DNA of 64,000 nucleotides from Cetobacterium sp. NK01 (GCF_024506395.1 NZ_JANIBO010000002.1:545640-609639), one strand, 5' to 3'; shown: positions 26,024 through 34,496, counted from the stretch's first letter. Notes: generated from the letters alone by a model not told the origin. Numbers and translations: made by a program.

Positions 26024-27295
26024 GTTTCTGTTAACTTAAAATTTATTGAAACTGTTCCAATCCTTTGAGGTATAATAGTTATTCGACCAACCAATATTCC
26101 CCCCAAGAAAGGAGCAGTTTTTAACTATGTATATTAATAATATCTCTTGTCCTCGTTGTTTCTCTAAAAACCTTTATCGTTTTGGTAAAAATAATCTTGG
26201 ACATCAAAAATACCAATGCAAAGAATGCGCTAGACAATTCTCTGCTAATTCTAAACTCGGTGATAATAGGCGTTCATATCCTAAATGTCCTATTTGTAAT
26301 TCAGGAACATATTTGCATCATGATTATCTTTACTATTCTAGGTTTAAATGCAATTCCAGAAAGTGTAATCATATTCATATTGCAGTAAAAAAGACTTCTA
26401 ATTTTGATAGTATTTCTTCTGAATTTAAATCTAAAACAATTAATATCAAAAGACTTCGAACAAATATCAATGTTGTCATTGATGCTTTGTATATGTATTT
26501 TGTTCATTCAGCTACCACAAGAGCTATTTCACAATACCTTTTAGATCGTAAAAATATTAAAATCTCTCATGTCTCCATTTACAAATGGATCAAAGGTTTT
26601 GCAGGCATATTTAAAGATATTGTTTCTAAACATACTCCGCAAGATTTAAATCTATCTGATGAGTGGCACGTTGATGAAACTGTAATTAAAATCAAAGGTA
26701 AAAGATATTACATCTGGACTTTAATTGACTCTGAAACTAGATACGTTATTGATTGGTACCTTACAACTTCAAGAGAAGCAACCTCTGCTTTCCACCTGTT
26801 TGATAAGGTTAAAAAGCGATTTGGAGCACCTAAATCAATAGTATCTGATAGATTACCTAGCTACAATATTCCAACAAAAATAGTATTCTCAGAATCTAAA
26901 CATATTAAAGTTCAATCATGGTATGACGAAGTAACTAACAACCTAATTGAAACCTTTTTTAAAAGATTCAAACATAAATATAGAACAACCCACGGTTTAA
27001 AGTGCGAAACAAGTGTAAACGCACTATTAGAAGGCTTCTTTTTCTTCTACAACTACATTACACCGCATAAAGGATTGAGTAACCTTACTCCTGCCAAAGT
27101 TGCTGGCGTAGAATATAGCGAAGTCAGCAGAAAAAATCTACTGCTATTTTAACAAAGAAAAAGAATATTCTTTTTGAGGCATAGACAAGCTATGTCTTTT
27201 TGTGATATCATTTTTTTACAAAAATATTTCAAGTCGAAAATCTTTATCCCTTTTTTAGGAATTGGACCTATTTTTCATCTTTAGTTAACAGATTC
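26024..27295 (+). mobile_element. Complete IS6-family-like insertion sequence (1272 bp)
   Basis: Ends are defined by terminal inverted repeats GTTTCTGTTAACT (left) and, read inward from the right, GAATCTGTTAACT: 11 of 13 positions match, including a perfect TCTGTTAACT core, similar in style to the TTCTGTTGCAAA ends of known IS6/IS240 elements. An exact 8-bp direct repeat flanks it. Inside is one intact transposase gene with a promoter-like TTGAAA / TATAAT (26046-26076, 19-base spacer). The 143 bases after the gene hold no further gene. Intact ends, intact transposase and a perfect duplication indicate a recent insertion. Confidence 0.88.
26127..27152 (+). CDS. IS6-family DDE transposase with N-terminal zinc fingers
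   Basis: 341 residues. Two Cys-rich modules at the N-terminus (CPRCFSKNLYRFG ... YQCKEC and CPICNSG ... CNSRKC) precede the DDE domain. Catalytic acids are recognisable: DEWHVDETVIKIKGK (first Asp), IVSDRLPSY (second Asp) and NNLIETFFKRFKHKYRTTHG (Glu). The order and spacing match the DDE_Tnp_IS240 type. The extra zinc region at the front is longer than in IS26. Codon use is richer in C (TCT, CCT, CAC) than the neighbouring genes, consistent with foreign origin. AAAGGAG precedes the ATG by about ten bases. Confidence 0.9.
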   Translation: MYINNISCPRCFSKNLYRFGKNNLGHQKYQCKECARQFSANSKLGDNRRSYPKCPICNSGTYLHHDYLYYSRFKCNSRKCNHIHIAVKKTSNFDSISSEFKSKTINIKRLRTNINVVIDALYMYFVHSATTRAISQYLLDRKNIKISHVSIYKWIKGFAGIFKDIVSKHTPQDLNLSDEWHVDETVIKIKGKRYYIWTLIDSETRYVIDWYLTTSREATSAFHLFDKVKKRFGAPKSIVSDRLPSYNIPTKIVFSESKHIKVQSWYDEVTNNLIETFFKRFKHKYRTTHGLKCETSVNALLEGFFFFYNYITPHKGLSNLTPAKVAGVEYSEVSRKNLLLF

Positions 27296-27303
27296 ACTAA
27301 AAA
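27296..27303. repeat. Right copy of 8-bp target-site duplication
   Basis: ACTAAAAA, identical to 26016-26023, immediately after the right terminal repeat. Confidence 0.88.
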
Positions 27304-27375
27304 ATAATGTTCTATATTTAAAGTTATCATAAAAACCAATAAAATTCTAGAGGGATTTTTTGAGCATTTAATGAG

Positions 27376-27391
27376 TTTCATTTAAATGAAA
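27376..27391. promoter_or_regulatory. Perfect 16-bp palindrome upstream of the hydroxyproline operon
   Basis: TTTCATTTAAATGAAA reads the same on both strands. It lies in the gene-free region 27304-27615 about 90 bases before the -35 box of the hyp promoter. It could be the binding site of the XRE/cupin regulator on the far side of the insertion sequence; in A/T-rich DNA a chance origin cannot be excluded. Confidence 0.4.
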
Positions 27392-27414
27392 ATTAATATC
27401 TTTTAAAGTTTTCT

Positions 27415-27439
27415 AATTCCTTTATAAAAGGAATTTTTT
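27415..27439 (+). terminator. Orphan intrinsic terminator-like hairpin
   Basis: AATTCCTTT and AAAGGAATT form a 9-bp stem with a 3-base loop, followed by six T. No gene on the plus strand ends just before it apart from the insertion sequence; it may insulate the hyp promoter from upstream read-through or be left from a lost gene. Confidence 0.6.
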
Positions 27440-27480
27440 ATTATAGATTGAATGTAAAATTCATATGAATGAAAAAAGAG

Positions 27481-27509
27481 TTGAAAAAAATAAAATTAAG
27501 AATTATAAT
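27481..27509 (+). promoter_or_regulatory. Promoter of the hydroxyproline operon
   Basis: TTGAAA (27481-27486), 17-base spacer, perfect TATAAT (27504-27509). The predicted transcript has a leader of about 100 bases before the activase ATG at 27616; no long hairpin was noticed in that leader. Confidence 0.75.
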
Positions 27510-27615
27510 AGGCGTAATATGAAAGGTACGTTCAAAAACTAAAAGAAAAACATAAAAAAGGATTGCTAAATGTTAATGTGGTTATAGCTTGTATTTTAAA
27601 AGGGAGTTGAAAAAA

Positions 27616-28527
27616 ATGACAGTACCCTATGTAATAAATATACAAAAATATTCTCTACATGATGGTGATGGAATTAGAACGACAATATTTTTTAAAGGAT
27701 GTCTTTTAAATTGCTGGTGGTGTCATAATCCAGAAAGTCAAAAATATACGCCAGAATTACTTTTTAACTATGAAAGGTGTAAAGGGTGTAAAGAGTGTGA
27801 AAATATTTGTCCACAACATAGTATAAAAATTGAAAAAAGTTTAGCTAAAACAGATAGAAAAGAGTGTACGCTTTGTGAGACATGCTTAGATTATTGTGTA
27901 AATGGAGCAAGAGAGATAGTTGGAAAGCAATACTCTATTAAAGAGTTATTAGAAGAGATTGATAAAGACAAAATGTTTTATGAAGAGTCAGGAGGAGGAG
28001 TAACACTTTCAGGGGGAGAGGTAATGACTCAAGATGTAGATTATTTAAAAGAGTTGTTAAAAAATTTAAAACAAAGAGGTTATAACGTAGCTATAGATAC
28101 TTGCGGATATGCTTCTCAAAAAAATTATGAAGTCCTAATAGATTATGTAGATACATTTTTATATGACATAAAAACAATAGATAATGAAGTTCATAAAAAA
28201 TATATGGGAAGAGGGAACGAGCTAATACTTTCTAATTTAAAGTATTTAAGTGATCATAACAAGAATATATATATAAGAATACCATTAATTTCTGGTGTAA
28301 ACAGTGATGAAAAAAGTATTGAAAAGATTATAAAATTTTTAAAAGATAATATCCATGTAAAAAAGATAAATCTACTCCCATATCATAAAGCAGGTACAAA
28401 TAAATATGAAAAATTAGATTTAAAGTATTTAGGAGAAAATTTTGTTACACCTTCACAAAGAGAGATGGAAAAATATTTAGAGATGTTTAAAGGGGATGGA
28501 TTTTTAGATGTTAAAATAGGAGGGTAG
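27616..28527 (+). CDS. Glycyl-radical enzyme activating protein (HypD activase)
   Basis: 303 residues from the ATG at 27616, with AGGGAG nine bases upstream; a TTG at 27589 would add nine residues without ribosome-binding support. Radical-SAM enzyme: the cluster motif FFKGCLLNCWWC (Cys-x3-Cys-x2-Cys), preceded by IQKYSLHDGDGIRTT. Two further 4Fe-4S ferredoxin-like motifs follow (CKGCKECENIC and CTLCETCLDYC), as in activases of glycerol dehydratase and HypD rather than PflA. It installs the glycyl radical in the enzyme encoded 5 bases downstream, using S-adenosylmethionine. Confidence 0.93.
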   Translation: MTVPYVINIQKYSLHDGDGIRTTIFFKGCLLNCWWCHNPESQKYTPELLFNYERCKGCKECENICPQHSIKIEKSLAKTDRKECTLCETCLDYCVNGAREIVGKQYSIKELLEEIDKDKMFYEESGGGVTLSGGEVMTQDVDYLKELLKNLKQRGYNVAIDTCGYASQKNYEVLIDYVDTFLYDIKTIDNEVHKKYMGRGNELILSNLKYLSDHNKNIYIRIPLISGVNSDEKSIEKIIKFLKDNIHVKKINLLPYHKAGTNKYEKLDLKYLGENFVTPSQREMEKYLEMFKGDGFLDVKIGG

Positions 28528-28532
28528 AGAAA

Positions 28533-30908
28533 ATGGAGAAAAGAGGGATGAATAAAAGAATCCAAAAGTTAAGAGAGCAGAGTTTAGAAACAGCAGCACA
28601 TATTTATATTGAAAGAGCAAAACTTATAACAGAGGCATATAAAAAATATGAAGGAACAGTATCTATTCCAGAATTGAGAGCCCTTGCTTTTAAACATTTT
28701 ATAGAAAATAAATCTATATGTATAAATGAAGGGGAGTTAATTGTAGGAGAAAAAGGAAAAGGTCCACAATCAGCTCCAACTTTTCCAGAGCTTTGTTGCC
28801 ATACTTTAGATGATATGCATATTATGAACAATCGAGATTTAATATCTTTTAAAGTTACAAAAGAAGATTTAAAAATCCAAGAGGAAGAGATAATTCCATA
28901 TTGGGAAAAAAGATCTATTAGAAATAAAATTTTAAATGCTATGGATAAAGAGTGGAAAGAGTGCTATGAGAGTGGTATATTCACAGAGTTTATGGAGCAA
29001 AGAGGACCAGGACACACTGTTGGTTCAGAGCAAATATATAAATATGGATTCTTAGATTATAAGAAAAAAATTGAAAAAGCTATTGATGAGTTAGACTTTT
29101 TAAGTGATAGAGAGGCTTTAGATAAAAAGCAAGAATTAAATGCTATGAGCATTTGCTGTGATGCAATTATAGCTTTGGGAAAACGTTATGCTGAATTAGC
29201 TTACAAAATTGCAGAGGATGAGAAAAATCCAGTTAGAAAAGAGGAACTTTTACAAATTGCTAAAAACTGTGAAGTTGTTCCAGCACATAAGCCAAAGAAT
29301 TATTGGCAAGGGATACAGATGTATTGGTTTGTGCATATAGGAGTAACAACAGAGTTAAATCCTTGGGATGCATTTAGTCCAGGAAGATTAGATCAACATT
29401 TAAATGAGTTTTATATAAATGATTGTGAGAATGGAATATTAGATGAAGATAAGGCATTAGAACTTTTACAAAATTTATGGATAAAGTTTAATAATCAACC
29501 ATCTCCTCCAAAAGTTGGAATAACTTTAAAAGAAAGTAGTACATATACAGATTTTGTAAATATAAACACTGGGGGAATAACTCCTGATGGTCATGATGGA
29601 GTAAATGATGTAAGTTATCTAATTTTAAAGTGTATGGATGAGATGAAACTATTACAACCAAGTTCAAATGTGCAAATTAGTAAAAAAACACCTCTTAGAT
29701 TTTTAAAAGAAGCTTGTGCAATTTCTCGTAAAGGGTGGGGACAACCAGCTTTTTATAATACAGAAGCTATAGTTCAAGAGCTATTAAATGCTGGAAAAAC
29801 TTTAGCTGATGCTCGAAGGGGAGGAGCTAGTGGATGTGTTGAAACTGGAGCTTTTGGAAATGAAGCATATATACTTACAGGATATTTCAATCTACCAAAG
29901 ATTTTAGAGTTAACTTTAAATAATGGATATGATAGAATTACTAATAAGCAACTGGGTTTAAAATTAGGATATGCTGAAGATTTTAAAAGTTATGAGGAGC
30001 TTTTTGAAGCTTATAAGAAACAAGTAAAATATTTTATAGATATAAAAATAAAGGGAAGCAATGTAATAGAAGCAATCTATGCAAAATATATGCCAGTTCC
30101 ATTTTTATCAGTTATAACAAATGATTGTATAGTTAAAGGGAAAGACTATAATGCAGGGGGAGCTCGTTACAATACAAGTTATATTCAAGGAGTAGGAATT
30201 GGAACAATAACAGACTCTTTAGTATCTATAAAATATAATGTATATGATAAAAAGAACTTTACAATGAAAGAGTTAATGAGTGCCTTAGATTCTAATTTCC
30301 AAGGAAATGGAAGGGTATTAAATTTAGTTAGAAATAAAACTCCCAAATATGGAAATGATAATGATTATGCAGATGATGTAATGAAGGAGATATTTGAATA
30401 TTATAACTCAGTTGTAACAGATAGACCAAATATAAAAGGAGGGAGATATGCTATAAATATGTTACCAACAACGTGTCATGTGTATTTTGGTGAAGTTATG
30501 ATGGCAAGTGCAAATGGAAGACTAGCCCATAAACCAGTCTCAGAGGGAATCTCTCCAGAAAAAGGTGCAGATATGTATGGACCAACAGCAGTTTTAAAAT
30601 CAGCAGCAAAAATGGATCATCTAAAAACTGGTGGAACACTGCTAAATCAAAAGTTTCTTCCAAATGTAGTTAAAGGAGAGGAAGGATTAAATCATATGGC
30701 AGATATAATAAAAACATATTTTAGTATGGATGGGCATCATATACAATTTAATGTTATAGATAGCGAAACTTTAATAAAAGCTCAAGAAAATCCAGAGGAG
30801 TATAAAGATTTAATAGTTCGGGTAGCTGGTTATAGTGATCATTTTAGAAATTTAAGTAAAGCACTACAAGATGAAATAATAGATAGAACAGAACAGATTT
30901 TTAATTAA
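28533..30908 (+). CDS. hypD: Trans-4-hydroxy-L-proline dehydratase (glycyl radical enzyme)
   Basis: 791 residues. The thiyl-radical Cys435 lies in GGASGCVETGAFG with Glu437 two positions on; the radical Gly766 is in RVAGYSDHF. The motif GCVETGAFGNEAYILTGYF is, to my recollection, characteristic of HypD and distinguishes it from pyruvate formate-lyase, glycerol/diol and choline TMA-lyase groups. HypD dehydrates trans-4-hydroxyproline to pyrroline-5-carboxylate. The next gene encodes pyrroline-5-carboxylate reductase, which completes conversion to proline, a very strong contextual match to described HypD loci. Start: GGAGGG precedes the ATG; a second ATG at 28548 is also possible. Confidence 0.9.
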   Translation: MEKRGMNKRIQKLREQSLETAAHIYIERAKLITEAYKKYEGTVSIPELRALAFKHFIENKSICINEGELIVGEKGKGPQSAPTFPELCCHTLDDMHIMNNRDLISFKVTKEDLKIQEEEIIPYWEKRSIRNKILNAMDKEWKECYESGIFTEFMEQRGPGHTVGSEQIYKYGFLDYKKKIEKAIDELDFLSDREALDKKQELNAMSICCDAIIALGKRYAELAYKIAEDEKNPVRKEELLQIAKNCEVVPAHKPKNYWQGIQMYWFVHIGVTTELNPWDAFSPGRLDQHLNEFYINDCENGILDEDKALELLQNLWIKFNNQPSPPKVGITLKESSTYTDFVNINTGGITPDGHDGVNDVSYLILKCMDEMKLLQPSSNVQISKKTPLRFLKEACAISRKGWGQPAFYNTEAIVQELLNAGKTLADARRGGASGCVETGAFGNEAYILTGYFNLPKILELTLNNGYDRITNKQLGLKLGYAEDFKSYEELFEAYKKQVKYFIDIKIKGSNVIEAIYAKYMPVPFLSVITNDCIVKGKDYNAGGARYNTSYIQGVGIGTITDSLVSIKYNVYDKKNFTMKELMSALDSNFQGNGRVLNLVRNKTPKYGNDNDYADDVMKEIFEYYNSVVTDRPNIKGGRYAINMLPTTCHVYFGEVMMASANGRLAHKPVSEGISPEKGADMYGPTAVLKSAAKMDHLKTGGTLLNQKFLPNVVKGEEGLNHMADIIKTYFSMDGHHIQFNVIDSETLIKAQENPEEYKDLIVRVAGYSDHFRNLSKALQDEIIDRTEQIFN

Positions 30909-30925
30909 AATAGAGGAGGATGCAA

Positions 30926-31720
30926 GTGAAGATAGGATTTATAGGGGCAGGAAATATGTCTCAAGCAATAATTAAAGGGATAGTTTCTTCTGGAATTATA
31001 GGAAAAGGGGATGTATTTGCTTCAGATAAGTTTAAGTCAATATTAGAAAAGGTAAAAAAAAGTTATGGAATAAATATAACTGAAAAAAATAAAGAGATTG
31101 TAGAAAAATGTGATATTGTATTTTTAGCAGTAAAACCTCAATTTTATAAAGAGGTTATAGAAGAGATATCACCTTTTGTAAAAGAAACTACAACAATAGT
31201 GACAATAGCACCTGGGCAAACTTTAGAAAATTTAGAGGCAACTTTTGGGAAAGAGGTTAAAATTATAAGAACTATGCCAAATACACCAGCTATGGTTTGT
31301 GAAGGTATGACAGCAGTTTGTGCTAATGAAAAAGTTACAAAAGAGGAGCTAGACTACGTATGTAATCTTTTAAACTCTATAGGAAAAGCTCAGGTGGTAG
31401 CAGAATATATGATGGATGCAGTAGTTGGAGTAAGTGGAAGCTCACCTGCATATGTTTATATGTTTATAGAAGCTTTAGCAGATGGAGCAGTTATGGAGGG
31501 AATGCCAAGAGATATGGCTTATAAGTTTGCAGCTCAAGCAGTTTTAGGAAGTGCTAAGATGGTTTTAGAAACAGGAATGCACCCAGGGGCTCTAAAAGAT
31601 ATGGTATGTTCTCCGGGGGGGACAACAATAGAAGCTGTAAGTATATTAGAGGAAAGAGGAATGAGAAGTAGTGTTATAGAAGCAATTAGAGGTTGCGTGG
31701 CTAAAGCTAGAAAAATGTAA
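30926..31720 (+). CDS. proC: Pyrroline-5-carboxylate reductase
   Basis: 264 residues from GTG at 30926, six bases after AGGAGG; an ATG at 30920 touches that site and is less likely. N-terminal Rossmann motif GFIGAGNMSQAI, then VFLAVKPQF, RTMPNTPAMVCEGMTA and the C-terminal signature VSGSSPAYVYMFIEALADGAV with PGGTTIEAV. It reduces P5C to L-proline with NAD(P)H. Placed 17 bases after hypD, it turns the HypD product into proline, which can be used for protein synthesis or Stickland-type reduction. A terminator follows. Confidence 0.96.
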   Translation: MKIGFIGAGNMSQAIIKGIVSSGIIGKGDVFASDKFKSILEKVKKSYGINITEKNKEIVEKCDIVFLAVKPQFYKEVIEEISPFVKETTTIVTIAPGQTLENLEATFGKEVKIIRTMPNTPAMVCEGMTAVCANEKVTKEELDYVCNLLNSIGKAQVVAEYMMDAVVGVSGSSPAYVYMFIEALADGAVMEGMPRDMAYKFAAQAVLGSAKMVLETGMHPGALKDMVCSPGGTTIEAVSILEERGMRSSVIEAIRGCVAKARKM

Positions 31721-31723
31721 TTA

Positions 31724-31762
31724 AAAAAATCTCCTATGGTTATTTAATCATAGGAGATTTTT
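31724..31762. terminator. Bidirectional intrinsic terminator
   Basis: AAAAATCTCCTATG and CATAGGAGATTTTT form a 14-bp stem around a 10-base loop, between proC and the convergent PPK2 gene. Confidence 0.87.
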
Positions 31763-31768
31763 ATTAAA

Positions 31769-33214
31769 CTAAATATGATATAGACGTTTTTCAATCTCTT
31801 TTATAATCTTTTTTAAAACAAAAATTCTAGCGTAGTATTTATCGTTAGCAGGAACAACATACCAAGGACTAGAAACTGTAGAAGTTCTTGAGATCATCTC
31901 TTCTACTGCCTCTTTATACTCTTTCCATTTCTCACGATTTCTCCAATCCTCTTCAGTTATTTTCCATTGCTTTTCAGGAGTATTCTCTCTTTCTTTAAAT
32001 CTTTTCAGTTGTTCATCTTTAGATATTTGTAACCAAAACTTAATAATAATAGCTCCGTTATTAACCCACTGAGTTTCCATATCAGTAATCTCTTGGTAAG
32101 CTCTTTTCCACTCATATTTAGTAGCAAACTTTTCAACTCTTTCTACTAAAACACGACCATACCAAGTTCTATCAAAAATAGAAACATGACCATTTCTAGG
32201 AAGAGCTTTCCAGAACCTCCATAAATAGTGTTTACTTTTTTCTACATCGTTAGGAGCAGCAATGGGAATAACGTCATACCCTCTTGGATCCATTCTTTGT
32301 ACAACTCTTTTAATATTTCCACCTTTACCAGCAGCGTCCCATCCTTCATAAGCAATAATAACAGGGATACGTCTATTGTATATTTCATGATGAAGATTAG
32401 AAATTGTTTCTTGAAGTTTTTTCAGTTCCTCTTTATATTCCTTTTTATCAATAGATTTATCTAAATCTACATCATCTAAAGAGTATGGTTTTTTATATGG
32501 TAAAAGAACATCATCTGGTCTAACCTCTTTTTGATTAAGATGATTTTCAATTTTTTCCAACAGAATTCTAAAAACTTCAGATTTAGCTCCATTTAAATCA
32601 TTAGAACAGATTGTATTCCAACCACAGTCGTAGTTATTAGTTCTTTCTAAAATATCTTCCCAAGTTCCAAGGATATTTTTATAATCGAAATTTTGTTTCC
32701 AAGAGTATGGAGTTACTTTCCATGACTTAGCTGGATTTTTTTTAGCTTTAAAATATCTTTTTCTTTGATTTTTTTTAGAAACATGAAGAAAAAACTTTAT
32801 AATAAGCATTCCACTTCTAATAAGAGAACGCTCTATTTTATTTATCTCCTTACATCTTGTAGTTATGTTTGTTCCCTCTTCAAATGCAAAATCATACCAA
32901 GATTTATCAAAAATATGAAATTCACCTTTTCCAGGAATATTATCTAAATATTGTTTTAATGGCAGTGTGTTTTGTTCTAAGGCGTGATTGTGGTTGATAA
33001 CTTTATAGCCTCTAGGATCTAGAGTTACTAGAATTTCATTTATAATAGCACCTTTTCCAGAAGCTTCAAGACCTTCAAAAATAATTAAAATTGGTATTTT
33101 CTTCTCTTTGCTCACTCTTTGAAGCTCACCTAGTTTTATCTTTAAAGGTTTGATACTTTCTAAATACTCTTTATTTTTCAGTTTTAAACAACTCTCATTA
33201 GTAAATATTCCCAT
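31769..33214 (-). CDS. Polyphosphate:AMP phosphotransferase (tandem PPK2)
   Basis: 481 residues with two PPK2 domains in a row, the layout of class II PPK2 (PAP), which makes ADP from AMP using polyphosphate. N-domain: EGLEASGKGAIINE and DKSWYDF. C-domain: YEGWDAAGKGGNIKRV, QRMDPRGYDV and DRTWYGRVLVERVE, with intact Walker A and B residues; the N-domain is more divergent (DKSWYDF lacks the Arg of DRTWYGR), as is usual for the non-catalytic half. Single gene, minus strand. Its ribosome binding site is contained in an 11-bp inverted repeat (33223-33269). Confidence 0.92.
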   Translation of the reverse strand: MGIFTNESCLKLKNKEYLESIKPLKIKLGELQRVSKEKKIPILIIFEGLEASGKGAIINEILVTLDPRGYKVINHNHALEQNTLPLKQYLDNIPGKGEFHIFDKSWYDFAFEEGTNITTRCKEINKIERSLIRSGMLIIKFFLHVSKKNQRKRYFKAKKNPAKSWKVTPYSWKQNFDYKNILGTWEDILERTNNYDCGWNTICSNDLNGAKSEVFRILLEKIENHLNQKEVRPDDVLLPYKKPYSLDDVDLDKSIDKKEYKEELKKLQETISNLHHEIYNRRIPVIIAYEGWDAAGKGGNIKRVVQRMDPRGYDVIPIAAPNDVEKSKHYLWRFWKALPRNGHVSIFDRTWYGRVLVERVEKFATKYEWKRAYQEITDMETQWVNNGAIIIKFWLQISKDEQLKRFKERENTPEKQWKITEEDWRNREKWKEYKEAVEEMISRTSTVSSPWYVVPANDKYYARIFVLKKIIKEIEKRLYHI

Positions 33215-33222
33215 AAAAAAAC

Positions 33223-33269
33223 CTCCTTATTTTGTAAATTTCATTTCTAAAATATACTAAAATAAGGAG
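33223..33269 (-). promoter_or_regulatory. Inverted repeat that can mask the ppk2 ribosome binding site
   Basis: On the minus-strand transcript CTCCTTATTTT (33269-33259) is perfectly complementary to AAAATAAGGAG (33233-33223), an 11-bp stem with a 25-base loop. The 3' arm contains the AAGGAG ribosome binding site of the PPK2 gene, so folding would hide it. No T run follows, so it is not a terminator. Confidence 0.55.
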
Positions 33270-33281
33270 ATAATTCCTGTT

Positions 33282-34199
33282 TTAAATTTGATTTAGTTTT
33301 TCATGATAATCTAGAAGATGTTTTATCATAAGATCATAACGAGCAGGAAACTTTTTGCTGCCGTTTCCAAAGTATCGTTTCATAATTTCTAAATCCTCTA
33401 TCTTAGAGAAATCTTCTAAGGTATTTATATTGTTATCCTGTAATAGTTTAATAATTTTAGGACTAATACCTTGAGAGAATGTAATGTTGAATTTTTTATT
33501 TAGATATTTTCTTAAAGATGTAGAGTTTATCTCAATCTCATGTAGAGTATTTCCTTCAATAGTATTTACAACTTTCTTTTCATACTCTGTTATCTCTTTT
33601 GAGATACTTTCAAACTCTCTGTCTGCAATTTCTAAAAATCCAGCTAAAAGTTTAAATCTTCTTTTTATATCTGTTGGAAGTTGTCCACTAAATTTATAAT
33701 TTTTATCATGCTCAACCTCTGCCCAAGCATGTTGTAATATTGTTCTAACTTGAATTTCAAATTTTAATCCTTCAAATCTTTCAAATTCAGGAAGAACTAA
33801 AAGTTCTTTAGGAAGAGTTGCAACTAAGTGTATAGATTTATATCCCACTTTATCCTCACCTAAAGTATCACTTTTGTCAACGCTATTACTTTCATCAATA
33901 ATAAAGGCGTGTCTTAAAAAATTTTCAACAATTTTAGTTTCACTTTCTAAAAAAGTAATGACTCTAAGCCCACAAAGATCTGTAGCTTCTTCAACGCATG
34001 TATAACCTTTTCGTTCTAATTTTTTTTGAAAGCTCTCTCTTGTTTTAGCTCTACTAGTAATTGAATGATAGATAATTTTTTCTTTTTCAAAAGATTGCTT
34101 TAAAAAACGTTCTAATCTTTTTCCCAATTTACGATAAAGCTCTCTATTTTTTTTGTAATAGTTTAATAATTGAAATTGATTACAATTAATTTTTTCCAT
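33282..34199 (-). CDS. RelA/SpoT-domain (p)ppGpp synthetase-like protein
   Basis: 305 residues. The core is a RelA/SpoT nucleotidyltransferase domain: YHSITSRAKTRESFQKKL, DLCGLRVITF, VGYKSIHLVA and FEIQVRTILQHAWAEVEHD. No HD hydrolase or TGS/ACT regulatory domains, so it is a small alarmone synthetase type, though longer than RelP/RelQ by a helical C-terminal part of about 90 residues (LLQDNNINTLEDFSKIEDLE, helix-hairpin-helix-like). It would make (p)ppGpp from ATP and GDP/GTP. It is adjacent to the polyphosphate enzyme (67-base gap), both linked to starvation responses. Confidence 0.85.
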   Translation of the reverse strand: MEKINCNQFQLLNYYKKNRELYRKLGKRLERFLKQSFEKEKIIYHSITSRAKTRESFQKKLERKGYTCVEEATDLCGLRVITFLESETKIVENFLRHAFIIDESNSVDKSDTLGEDKVGYKSIHLVATLPKELLVLPEFERFEGLKFEIQVRTILQHAWAEVEHDKNYKFSGQLPTDIKRRFKLLAGFLEIADREFESISKEITEYEKKVVNTIEGNTLHEIEINSTSLRKYLNKKFNITFSQGISPKIIKLLQDNNINTLEDFSKIEDLEIMKRYFGNGSKKFPARYDLMIKHLLDYHEKLNQI

Positions 34200-34275
34200 A
34201 GCTACCTCACTTAAAAAAATAATATCTACATATAGTTATATCACAAAAATGAAAAAATCCTTGTTTTTTTTATTG

Positions 34276-34281
34276 TATAAT
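34276..34281 (+). promoter_or_regulatory. -10 box of the Trp leader/transporter transcript
   Basis: A perfect TATAAT preceded by TG lies 44 bases before the leader ATG. No good -35 box is seen at the normal distance, so this is a -10-driven or activator-dependent promoter candidate. Confidence 0.5.
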
Positions 34282-34324
34282 GCTACAATAACTCAAAATA
34301 ATTATTCTTAGGGAGGTGTATTAA

Positions 34325-34399
34325 ATGAAAAAACAATTAGATATCTTAAAAATTAATACATCTTTAACAGAAACAGTTTTATTTTGGTGGTGGCCATAG
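34325..34399 (+). CDS. Trp-rich leader peptide (24 codons)
   Basis: A short reading frame with an excellent GGGAGGTG ribosome binding site seven bases before ATG. It encodes 24 residues ending in FWWWP and TAG: three consecutive TGG codons (34385-34393) followed by Pro. TGG is rare, so three in a row just before a stop is very unlikely by chance. A hairpin starts three bases after the stop codon, and an intrinsic terminator follows before an NSS-family transporter. This is the layout of a tryptophan-sensing leader. The length and terminal Pro recall TnaC (24 residues, ending in Pro), but the TnaC-specific Trp at position 12 is absent, so it is not simply TnaC. Confidence 0.82.
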   Translation: MKKQLDILKINTSLTETVLFWWWP

Positions 34400-34401
34400 T
34401 T

Positions 34402-34433
34402 AGTTTGTAACCTGAGAATGCAGGATACAAACT
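34402..34433 (+). promoter_or_regulatory. Leader hairpin 1 (pause/anti-antiterminator candidate)
   Basis: AGTTTGTA (34402-34409) pairs with TACAAACT (34426-34433) and, inside, CCTG (34411-34414) with CAGG (34421-34424), one A-A mismatch, six-base loop: 12 bp in total. Its 3' arm GATACAA (34424-34430) can instead pair with TTGTATC (34464-34470), and TATCTG (34467-34472) can pair with CAGATA (34503-34508) in the terminator. These mutually exclusive pairings are what an attenuator needs. Confidence 0.65.
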
Positions 34434-34496
34434 TATTTTAGCTTGGTCAAAAACTAAAAAAGATTGTATCTGATAGATTAAATTGAGAAAACATTT

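Noticed and set aside
34325..34399. Straightforward TnaC homologue
   Set aside because: Length and terminal Pro agree, but the Trp12 and surrounding residues needed for TnaC-type arrest are absent, and the downstream gene is a transporter without tryptophanase; kept as a leader peptide of undefined type.
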